Positions 28,101 to 40,100 of a DNA stretch of 64,000 nucleotides are shown piece by piece. The notes beneath the pieces were generated by a model. The model ran no database searches and was not told the origin of the DNA. It saw only the letters and a program-made list of their open reading frames with translations. Positions within the stretch are counted from its first letter, which is position 1. Every line of letters starts with the position of its first letter. This DNA comes from Mactra quadrangularis (lineage: Eukaryota > Mollusca > Bivalvia > Venerida > Mactridae), in NCBI GenBank assembly GCA_025267735.1, contig CM046304.1, positions 24,183,381-24,247,380 on the forward strand, read 5' to 3'. A program made the translations under genes and the position numbers.

Positions 28101-31100
28101 CGGGAAATCTGGCTTAGTAAGAGTAAAACCACCTTAAAATAACTGACAAACTGTTTATAAATAAGGTGAGATAAATGACATGCATTCCAAATAGTCGAAC
28201 ACAAACAAATAAAATACTACAAAAAGTTATTCTAGAGACAATACAGTCACGTAAACATTTGTAAAAGCCAATGAGGGACAGGACCGGTAGTTAACATTTC
28301 CTATAAAGACAACAATGTATACAATAACATTTTATCTAAATCAACGATTTTGTAAATGCCATCTGATAATGTTTGCCGTCTGTCTGTTTAAGCTAGCCAA
28401 ATAAAACACAAGTTCAAGTTCAATGTTTTATTTAGCACTAACAATAGTTTTTTGCCAATACAATTTATTCAGTTTGAAAAAAAAACCAGTTTTTGTCATG
28501 TCCTTGCCAGGATGTCTAGTCAAACACAACTTTACGTGAGATTTAACAAGTTGTTGATTTTCAAAAAACAAGCCAATTTCGACATCAGCTTAGACTCAGA
28601 ATTTTGTGAATATTTGGTTTTGTTAACATTGTACGATTTTTTTAGTGGCGAATGTCAATGGGTCGAATGCAATCTGGTACGAGGTAAACGTAATGTTAAA
28701 AACGACATAATGGCAATAAATTAACGTGAATAAGATATTTAGATTTAGCAAAAACCAAAAAAATGGAAACTATTGTTTTAAAATGCTATACAACTGAAAC
28801 AATCAAGCGCAATTAATAATAAAACTCTGACTAACTGCGGGGAAAAAGTAATTGAACTTTGAATAGTATGATTATGATGACGTTATGTAATTGTTTCAAA
28901 TTCTGAACCGACGCTACATACCTTTGATAATATGACCAGTCCCTCTTTCTAAGGATATTAAGAAAGAATGTTGTCCAGAGCGTAATTAATTATGTGCATT
29001 TAAACTAAGGTCTAGTGCACTTAGTTTATACATGTACTAGTTTATGTTAGCTCTATTCTGAATCAAGCTCTAATTCTTACAACTTAGACTAATCAACTTC
29101 AAGTCCACTTCCCGGCCCCATATACTGAGCTAGTAGAAATAATTTTTTGCTTAAGGAAACAATGGAGTATGCTTTAGATGAGATTCGTATGTACGCGAAG
29201 CTTGCTAACCTATGATTATCAGTCCGACGTCATACCACTCGGCCTTGTCCTCTCATAGTGCACTAAGATTACTTGGGGAGTCGGTTGATTAACCGCCACC
29301 GCAAAATGATTGAAAAAATAAAATGTCTAGACATTAATAATAATAAAAATAACAATAATAATTATTATAATTGTAATAATAATAAGAATAATACTAATAT
29401 AACATCATAAAACCGAACAAAATAATCAAACATATCATAGCTTTTAAATTTGCATTATTAACTGCATCATTTCCATTTCTACCATATATCAAGCACATGT
29501 ACAAGAAACAGATAAAACACAATGGTATAATGTGTATAAACCTAATCAAATGAAACTTCCATCAAAACTCAAATATCAGTAATGGCAAACAATTAGCTCT
29601 CTGAGTTACACAGACAATTGGTTTTGAAACATTTTCCCATGAGTTGAATTCTATATTAATTGATGGATCTGGTGTTTTTGTTGATCTCGCAATCAACCAT
29701 TCCATTTACAGATAGTCATTAATACACTGCAGTGCAAAAGTTATTACACACATCCACATTTCATAAAGCAATACTTGCAGTTAATCTGCCCGGCTACCTC
29801 GGTCAGTAGTGCATAAAACTACTGATCGAGTGGTCGTGAGTTCGATTTACGAGCGGCGGACACTTTAGGACAGCTTTGTCATGAAATGATTGTTATGGCC
29901 ATTCCCCCTGCTACCACTGATTCTAAAGTATGAAGGGCATTTGTAAACAACTAACTGAAGTATGTGCCAAAGGCTATAGAGATTTAGCCTTTCCAAGAAC
30001 GATGTGTAGGTTGACTAGCCACTGTGATACGACCTAAACAATACGTTGCTACGGCGTTTAGCCCTACCAAAAATGAAAAGGTCATTAATACTCGGCAGTC
30101 CATAAGTTCTCACACACATTTACAATTTACATTGTACTAGATAAACTCTCACAAAGCCATGAAATACGGTTAATTTTAAATTGCACGTGTGAATTGCTTT
30201 GAAAATCGGTGTACTTTTAAATAAGCTGAAATAGTTTAAAACAAGTAAATAAGTCCAAAACAACATTTACCAACCAAAAACTGAATAAATGATTAAGTAA
30301 CATTGACAGAGGTTTTGTATGGAGGCTTCTGCAACTTATATAATTAAATGTTACCTTTAAGATTTGTTTTCATAACAAGTATAACTATAATTTACAAATA
30401 TTTAAAATAAAACTTTTTTAATTCAATAATGAAATTATGCACTTTAGTTTATTTCACTATTTACCTAATTGCACTGTGAAGAAAGCGACTGTGGACTCTG
30501 ACGTAAGGATGTGTATGGTAAAGTTTTTGAGTCCGGATGTCTCGGCTACATTGCCAATCAGGGTAGTTTATATGGCTAACTTAAAATGCGGAATTTGACA
30601 CTGATTTTTATCCGTAAAAGAAACAGTTGTTGGTATCCTGGGAAAGGTGCACTTGTATTTGTAAAGAAAAGTGTCCAGTAAAAGCTGGTAAGATTATTCA
30701 TTCGCTGTGAACAACCAAATATTTAATATTGACACACGGTGTATTATTGATATAAAGAATTCTCCCTCCTACCAATGAATTTATATATGTAGGGCAGTTG
30801 TCAGTCACTGACGAAAGTATGCGCTAAGTAGTTGGTAAACAGCTAAATCCAAAGATTTAGCCTTTCCAGGAGGAGTGAGTATGTTGACTGACCGCCGTTA
30901 TATGACCTATACAATGTGTTGCTACAGTGTAAAAACCCAACAAACAAACAAACAAACAAACAATTGATATAAAAGACTGTAAAGTAACTTTTGCAGGGGA
31001 GTGTACGTAACGTCATGATGAAAGCAGAACAACTTAAGCCTGGCATCTGCTTATTAGTATTGACTTTTTTACCAAACGTTATGAAATAGACCAAAGACGA

Positions 31101-34100
31101 AGAATAAATTTGTATTTTATCTCCCATGAGGCATTGCGCGCGTTAAGCTGTTGCCGCCTTGCTGTTTGATATTCTTTATTGACTCAGAGAAGTTTTGGCA
31201 TTGATACAAATAGTCAAGGGTGTTAACCCTGTTTAAAAAAATATTGCCAAAATCAAGAAATCAAGATAAATGTACATTCAGTTTTGTGAAAGTCAATGTC
31301 CTCGTTGCGATTGCCAGACTGTATGTCAGTTGACGTAAGGTTCAAATTTTTTTGCTAAGTGACCAGAAAGTCACCAATCGGTCCATTTGCAACCGTCGAT
31401 GTTAGAGGATTTCCGTAATTTTCTTCCCGGGTTCAGATAAGTTCAGCTCATATGCTGGTCAGTTATGCTGATTCTTGAATGCTGTATTACGGACGGGGCA
31501 TACTTTCTTGGAGCTTGGTCATGAACTTATTTTTACGGCCATTCTCCCTCCTACCAATAATTTATATTATGTAGGGCAAATATCAGTCAATGACGAAAGT
31601 ATGCGCTTAGTAGTTGGTTAACAGCTAAATCCAGAAATTTAGCCTTTCCAGGAGGAGTGAGTAGGTTGACTGACCGCCGTTATATGACCTATACAATGTG
31701 TTTCTACGGCGTTAAACCCAACAAACAAACAAACAAACAATGCTGTATTAAACAAATGCATCTAACAGAACTACTTTAAGTGCATATAGAGGTTGAACTT
31801 TTACAGTGAAGTTTTGTTTAGATGTACGCTTTCCAATTCAATACTTTCCAAGCACTTGTATAAGAAATTCTTCGCTAATTTCCGTTCCAAATGATCTCCC
31901 TGCAAAATAAATTCTAAATGCGTATTTAAACCTATTGATCCGAGTTCATCGTTCCTCGCATCATTCATCGCAGCAACGCTACATTAAAAGTGAATGGAGA
32001 GGTTTAGAAAAGTTGTAACTTCATATAAAACGAGGACTAGGACTGTATAACAATTTTTATTTCGAAGTCTGAATAGCAAAAAATTGATTCCTCGTGATGA
32101 GTTTATTAGTAATCTACATCGGCGTGTTTCGTATCAATGGTATAATAATTATATCTCTGTTGAGGGTTAATGAAATAAGAGAGAGTTCATAAAGAACCAG
32201 GAATGAGAATTTATGATGTCAATGTCTAATTTTCTTTCATTTAAAACCCCAATAGTCATTTTAGTTTTCCTAGTATAATGACCATTGTGAAAGCATTAGT
32301 TTCAATCTACATAGACATGAATGATGAAAGTAGACATCAAACGCTGGGTTTTATATTAAATAATAGGAGATGTAGAAATTGTTAAGAGCAAGCCAGTGTC
32401 CTGTTAATAAGTCTGGCGAGTTTAGTTAAAGGAAACAAAATCATCGAGTGCAGCGCATCAAAAAATGGTCTGTCAGCTTTATTACCACATATTCGTCCTC
32501 TTAAATATGTTTGCTTACACCCTTTTAATCACATTTTATTATTCATACCACCAAAAGTAGTAATTAGGGACTTTAAAAGAATGAACTAAGAACCAAGCCT
32601 CGTTAGATGACGAGTCATTTAGCTTCATTTGCATATGAAAAACGAATGGAAAGCGAGTTGACCGAACGAAAACAAGAAGGATTTGTTTAAAGTTATTGTG
32701 CGGTTTAAAGTCTGCTTCTATGTACATGGCCAATATATTATTGTGTACGATAACCCCTGATCATTGAAATCACCTTCTAGCATGTGTCCGTGACAGAACT
32801 CATTTCACTTTGATGGAATGTAACCATTGTACGTATATTTCTTGCTCAAGAAAATTAGCGGTTCCCCTAGTGCGATTCAAACCCAGGACCGTTCTCGATC
32901 GATCTCTAAGCGCTTTTCCTACTACTGACCTACTGCTCATACGGAAAGTCATTGCAAGGTCCTATAAAAACAATGTCCTATGTATCAGCTACATAGTTAT
33001 AAACAAAGTGGAAAATATAAACATACATAAGTTGTGATAAGAGAGGAATAAAGTGAAGCTAGAAAGCAATCATATAAGTAAAGTCTACCATAAGACAAAT
33101 GGACATACTAATCACAATATTTCAAGTTTTATGTGGAATTTATGAGCGTTTTATGTTCAATATTACGGAGAGCTAACTACAAACTCTGTGGAAATCTATC
33201 GTAATGCACCGTTAGATGTATTTACAAGACAGCTTCTTATTTCAATTACTGAAACACGTACTAATATACTTGAAAGGTTTTCATACCATTTTGTACATTA
33301 GAGAAATTACGGAGACGTTTCTTGACATGTCTTTGATGTTGCACAGTGCTTTTCTGTTTTCTTCCTTTTATCAGGAAAATTGTTTAAGTTGTTTCCACTA
33401 CATTATTTCCCTTGTGTATTAAAAAAAACTTCATGAACAAAGAAATTTGATATCTGTATTTTGAATATATGTACACATTAATTACAGCAGTTGTAATAGT
33501 TTTGTTTTCAGTGGCGTAGCTACATTGAGACGCAGCAAAGCACATGGCAAATCAATTGCAAATACAAATGTATTGATTTGTTTAAAACCCATAAAATAGA
33601 GCATTATTCATGTACATACATTTTTGTCATGTGTACAATTTAAAGAAAATGAAATTGTTACATAATTATGTCATTGAGAAATCATAGAATGCATTATTTT
33701 CTTGTTAGTGTAATAAACATTGTTTTCTGCATCTGCATGTAAATACATGTCAAAGGAATGTAGCAATAAACTTATTCATGGTATATATCTTTGTTTTTTG
33801 TCTTTTTGGTTGCATAAATTCATACAATAAGATAGTTGGGTCCATAATGAAATCTTTAATGCCATAGCACATTTTAGTGAACATTCTCTTAATTCCTGGC
33901 TCTGAGTCATATGAGAGCCTATTTCAAAATTTACATAGCAGAGATTTCAAAAATTCTAGCAGCATTGTTTCTCCATTTCAGCTGAATACTACCATGGGTT
34001 TTTATTCATGAAGGACAACAACACGAAGACGATGCCAATCTACGACATGGACGGCGAGCTCATGGGAATTCAAACATCGGTAAATAATCTTTTAGTCTTG

Positions 34101-37100
34101 CTTTTTTGTTGCATGTTTTGAACAAGAGTAGAGAAAAAAACTACTTCGTTTCGAGTTAAACACAGATTTATATGCTTCCATACACTTGTTTATAATATTT
34201 TCAACAGATACAAATGTTTATGTCCCAATCTGTACGCTCTCCAAATATAAATTGTGCAATTAAAACAACAAAAATCATGATTTTACCAATTTAAGGCAGC
34301 CATTAATTGCCTCGTTTTCGTTTAACGCGCATGCGTAGTAATGTTTTTGTTATATTTCAAGGAATGAGGTATTGATCGGCATATCTTCAATTCTCATCAA
34401 AATTTGCAAAATTTTAAATACTTTATTTTCAAAATCCTTGTATTTATGAAATAAGAATTACGTTTAAGTGTGTAATTCCTCATGCAATCGCTGCGTTATA
34501 AGGCTAGGATTAATATTCGACATATATTATATCGCGTGACAGCAGTTCATTTTCTTACAATGTATCCACGCTTTCATTGAAATCCGTTGCATTTTATATC
34601 AATTATTTTCAATTTTAAATATATATGTTATGTTGAAAATGGAAGAAAACAGTTTTCATACTTTTGTACGTCTAGAATTATTTATGTTGAAATTAAATTT
34701 ACAATGCGTAGAAATGGGAGTAATTCGTGTTATATTAATGATGGTAAACCGACTGATATAAGGGAAATTTAACTAAATAAATGTACTTTTAAAAGATCAT
34801 TAAATGACTGACTCCATTAAATAAGCTTTTTAGCATTCGCCTGGCATTTGGAACTCCTCGGCTAATCGCTACGAATAACCTCGGACATATTTAGGCGCCA
34901 TTTTGAAACTACCGATGTTGAAGTAAACAAATACACTATCGTTTAGACGATGAGTGATGTTTCGTTTTCAGTCGCAGTATTTGGTTCAATATATAACATA
35001 GAAATATGTTTTGACAAAGATCTGCGTGTCTGTGTACAAGAAGTATTTGCATAACCATTACGTGCTTCGCCTCGCGTAGGTAGTAAAAACCAAAGCCGCC
35101 AGGGTTGACCCCCTACGAATCCTTCCGAGATTATTCATTCATGAAAGGTCGAGGTGTTCCGAATGATTCACGTGGCTGACAGTTTACTTCACCATTGTTC
35201 CTTTGGTGCAATTTAACCTACTCTAGAAACTGATTTATCTTATAAAGTATAAAGCTTTCTTATAATGAGCCATGGTCAGTCGCTTGGTTTAAAACCACAA
35301 CCATCTAATAAAATTGATATTGTGTAGTTTGAAAAATAAAAGTAATGTTCTGTTCTGTTCTGTTCTGATGTCTTCAGTATGTTGTTTGTCCGCTCATATG
35401 ACTGCTGCGTGTTAAAAAAGTTAAAACTAATCAACTAAGAAACGAATCATTCCTTTAATACTGCAGCAGGATGCCAAGTCTTTGTTAGAAAAAAACGCGA
35501 ACATTAGTATTACGTTCAAATATTTATTGATGTAAAGCAGAATAGCAAGTTATATGCTGCACTTTGATTGCTAAGCTCTCTCCTGGATTGAAATGGCTAA
35601 TGACAGACTTCATCCCATTAATGCACCATATTCATTTTTTAACGTATAACTGCTATTGTTTTATATCGCGAGTTTTCTTTTCGCGAAAATAGCATCGTGT
35701 ACTTCAAAAAAAAAGTTACGTTGTTATACTAATTGTGATGATTCCCATTAATTTAATAGGATTTGTTTCCTAGAAATTGACATTTATGTATTTATTGCCT
35801 TTTTTATCAAAGATCAATTTTATGCAAATTATGCCCGCATTTTGTTACTTTTAGTAGTAGCAATTAAAATCGCATTAATCTCGAGAAAAAAGCAACAGTT
35901 GTTAACTATCACTCCTCCAGGCACGAGAATCTGTTTTATTAAATGCACTATTTTACGATCAGCGTCCAGACTGTTGACGACCTTTAAACTGCGGAGTGAT
36001 ATCAGCACAATCTGGTAGAAAATAGTCCTGACATTTATTATCTATTCATCGGATAAATACTCCCATAAATGACACATAAAAACAATATCTGTTAATGTGA
36101 GTCTGTATAAACTATGTTTGTATTATGTGAATTATTTACGGATAATTAGCATTCTTTCTGTAATTAGTTACGTCTAATGTCACCAAAATTGCACGTGAGA
36201 CAAAACAAGCGTCTGATTTACGTAGACGATTTTTTACTATATTTTACATATTATGGTATCCAAAAGATGACTTCGTATATTTTTTTTATCACTGGTTTTA
36301 ATATACACATAAACCATGGCTGTCAATAGACTCACGAATCACCGAAGATACTATTTAAGAACTCTCGTTTATTAACTGTACAATATTGGACTTCTAATTC
36401 AGGGCTGATATGGCGTTAACTACGGCTTTACAACCAAATACCAAAAAAAAAAAAAAAAACCCCACAGCCTTTATGAAATACTTCGGCTTTCATGAGATTC
36501 AGACATTTTGATTGGTTCCGAATCTCATAATGGCTGAGTTTTCTCATAAAATCCATGTGTTATCTTTCCACAGAAAAAAAACGCCATTTTGAAGGTTGGT
36601 ACAATCTGATGAATAAATTGTTAACCCTTTAGTGATATCTTTTATCTGTTATACTATTTCACAAATTGTACAGCTAATTAATAAAATTGTCAATAATTAA
36701 CATTGTAGTATTTGGCTAGTCAGGATTTTGTCTATCACGTTTGCCCCGAACACCTTTCGAGTTTTAGTTGAATTGAATTGCCGGTCTGTGATGAAATAGG
36801 CATAAGAACGCAAATCAGGGGCGGCTCCTGTACCTAAATACTCGTAGCTTAAAAGCCTTTTTTTCACCTATACTAGTGCTTTAATTTACATATCACATAA
36901 AATCAGAACATAATTAATGATATGCAAAACTTGACCGACGGGAACATAGATCTGTCTATTCAAATTCAGAGATACAATTGAAAAAAAACAACGCGTTTGA
37001 AATATCTAGAATTTGATATTTTGATCGAGATTTCAAGACAATATTTATATATTTTATAGAATTTGTAAGTTGCACTTGGCATTTTCCTTTTCTCTATAGA

Positions 37101-40100
37101 CTTGTTATCTAAAAATGAATGTAAAATTTCATGGAAATAAGACGTGTGTTTAAAGTCCACGACTGACAGATGCAATAAACATACATTTCCATACGAGATT
37201 CTTAAACATTGATTTTGGTAAATTTAACAGATTCAGAATATTCAATGCACTTCAACATATTCAAGGCCAAGGAATTGTCTTCAAATAATGTTTGAAATAT
37301 TTTAACTGGACATGTGTTTATTGATAAGTCTCTTTGACGCAAGTGGTCACGAAATTCCTACGACAGATCGCGACGTTTGATTTATTTAATTGACATTACA
37401 AGGCTGTATGTCAACTAGCTACTAGCCTGTGAGCAAGAAATTGGTCTATGTCAATGATTTGTACGATTGTAAAAAGTGCACTTAGATAATTTATATATTG
37501 ACGCCGAGAAAATATTTGAAACTGGCCGACTAAGTCCTTTCCTTCAAAGGTTTGTCATTGTATAGGCCTCTTTACATTCCTATTAATTTTATCAAAGGGA
37601 ATTTTAAAACATATCAATACAACATGCCCTTGAAAAAGAAACCAGCCGTTCTTACCTAAGTTTGATAGTTGAATATAAAATAGTTTTTTATACCAAATAC
37701 ATTGAAATGTTTTAATCGTATGATAGTCACAGGTTTTAAAAAAGGGTAATGTCGAGTTATTGATATCGATATTGGACTGGAAATCAATGGGTAGCTAGCT
37801 CCATGTTGGTTCGAATCCCACCTAAAACATACCCTGTTGTTCCTTTGAGCAAGAAACTTTATCCTATTAGCTAAATACTGGGGCCAAAAAGTTAGTATAA
37901 GCTTAGTGAGTTTTGATTTTCTTTGCTTTCGATTTTATAACACTTTTTAAATTTGTTTGATAAGGAAGTAAGCATGGTGTTGTAAGACCAACAATGTTGT
38001 CGTATATTTTAACACTTATATAGCATTATATGTCCTGATGTATTTATACCAGATGCCATTATAGCCTTCTAAAGTAATTTTATTTGTAATATCAGTCTAC
38101 GAAAGTAGTGGGTGTCCCCTAATATTTAGTTCGAGCAGTCAATACATGTAATTTCTGTTTGGCAACCAAACATCTACAAGCAAGATATAGTGCTTGCTAC
38201 TAAAATGCTTTGTCCGCTCAACCACTTTCATATCATGATTTCGTACACTGTAATATATAATGAAACGTTATGTTTTATTCCACAGATCCCTGGCAATATG
38301 AAAGGATTTAACTCGAAGAATGAAACCATAGATTTACCACCTGTAGAAATAATGCCACCAGTGCTCAAGGGTCAAATTGATAAAAATAATATACAATACT
38401 ACACTGTAACAGGTATGTGTTTTGTTTCAACCTACCTATGTGGTGTTTTAGCTAAGGAGCGAGCGAAGCTGAGTGGTTACGATGTTAGACTGGTAATCAT
38501 TGGATAGCTATTGGTTCGTATCCATTCTAAAACCTACCCTGCTGTTTCCTTGTGCAAGAAACTTTATCCTACTAGCTTAGTACTAGGGAAAAGGACGTTG
38601 GACTCGAAAGTGATAAATGTAAGTTGTAAGAACTTGTTCCATATCGAGATAAAAAAAATGATATACGTGTACACTAAAATAAGTCTAAGATGCGAACTCG
38701 ATTGAAAAGTCTGTGGTTCGAAACCCATCAGGGGCACTTTTAGTATAATTAAATAAGAAATATACATAAGAGAGTTCTATTTCGCTGGTTTGAAATGACT
38801 TTTTGTTAAGGCATTCATGTGGATCTATTGTTAAAAAATTAAACAGAGCTGTATGACACCCCCCCCCCCTATATCAATAGATATTAAACAGACAATAGTA
38901 GCTCGATGACTAGTAGTGAATAGCTGTAAATTTGTGAACATATTTAACTTGAAACTTGGCTAAAGACGACATTTGTTAATAGATAAAACAGTGATATGAA
39001 AAATTGTGTCTTAGTTGGTTTGTTTTCCGTCCTGTTGCTGATGCAACGCCACGACTTCTGAAGACACGTATTTTGCATCTTGACACTAAGCTTAATATCA
39101 AAATAAATTTGGTTTGCAAGTTGTTTTGGACTACTTAACAATAACACTATGAGATAAATACATAGATACATATTTTGGAGTTATGTCCCTTAACATACTT
39201 TTGATTGCAAAATATAATGTTAAATAATTGAATGGTCCAGTGGTAGACGCGCGTTAAGGCATCGAGAGGTCACGGATACGAACCCCATCAGGGACACAGC
39301 AAATTTCCGTCAACAAGAAATTTACATGGTTGTTTCACTCTATTCGGGTGTAAATTGGTTCTGATGGAATTACCTGTCTGAATGTGATTTCAATGATCAG
39401 GGGTTATCGTACAAAATCGTCCACTGAACATGTATTTGAAAGTAGACTTAAAACTTGTATTATAACTTTCTGTAACTATATATACTAATAAAGAAAATAC
39501 AATGATCATATCAATCAGTCGATTTATCGTCTATGCACTACTAACTTAATTTACCTTTTCAGCATATTTCAAGCATCCCTCTTTACTATGTCAACCGTAT
39601 GTTAGTGACGGTGTAAGGGATGGTAAAGGTTTATATATACAGATGGGTAATGACCCTAAGGTTCATCATTTACATATACCATTAAAAAGTAAACATTTAC
39701 CATCTAAAATCTGGATGAAAGGACATTGTGCTCCATTGATGGGTAAGTAAAAGACATTGACTTATTCTGGTTAATGTTATTACTTCATTTTATTCTACCA
39801 TCAACTGTTTACAGCAGGTTTGGCCGAGTGGTTTCGACGTCGGACTGGTAATTATTGGATTGCCAACTCCGTGTTGGTTCAAATAACAAATATACCTCGC
39901 TGTTTTCTCTTGAGTTATGTGGGCTTCTTCAACGAATAGAAACTGTGAATTCTTAAAAAGTACAATTTATACATCGAAATCTTTTAAAACGGAATCTAAA
40001 CGCACTTTTTTGCATGATTTCTGACCTCTTATAGTATTGTCTGTTTTCTTTTTTCAGGAACACATTATTTCATGGGTTTATCTCCTAGTATGCTATGTGA

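Larger units (their letters stand above)
24959..33981 (+). other. Intron 2 (9.0 kb), repeat-rich, no other gene seen
   Basis: It holds a nested MITE pair, a TIR element, a 35-bp minisatellite, four A-type SINEs, one D-type SINE and an AAT-rich tract, listed separately. I see no other exon. Stretches without any feature I can name are about 25500-26490, 27900-29050, 30100-30750 and 31750-33960, apart from a possible tRNA-like fragment at 32860-32950. Confidence 0.6.
34080..38285 (+). other. Intron 3 (4.2 kb)
   Basis: It contains a MITE-like element, a retroposon tail, a D-type SINE and a dispersed repeat, listed separately, and a poly-A run at about 36446-36462. I see no other exon or RNA gene. 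Stretches 35400-37700 and 34100-34840 show nothing I can name. Confidence 0.6.

Noticed and set aside
38858..38870. Poly-C run
   Set aside because: Single homopolymer without a repeated unit or neighbours like the 10.8-kb array.
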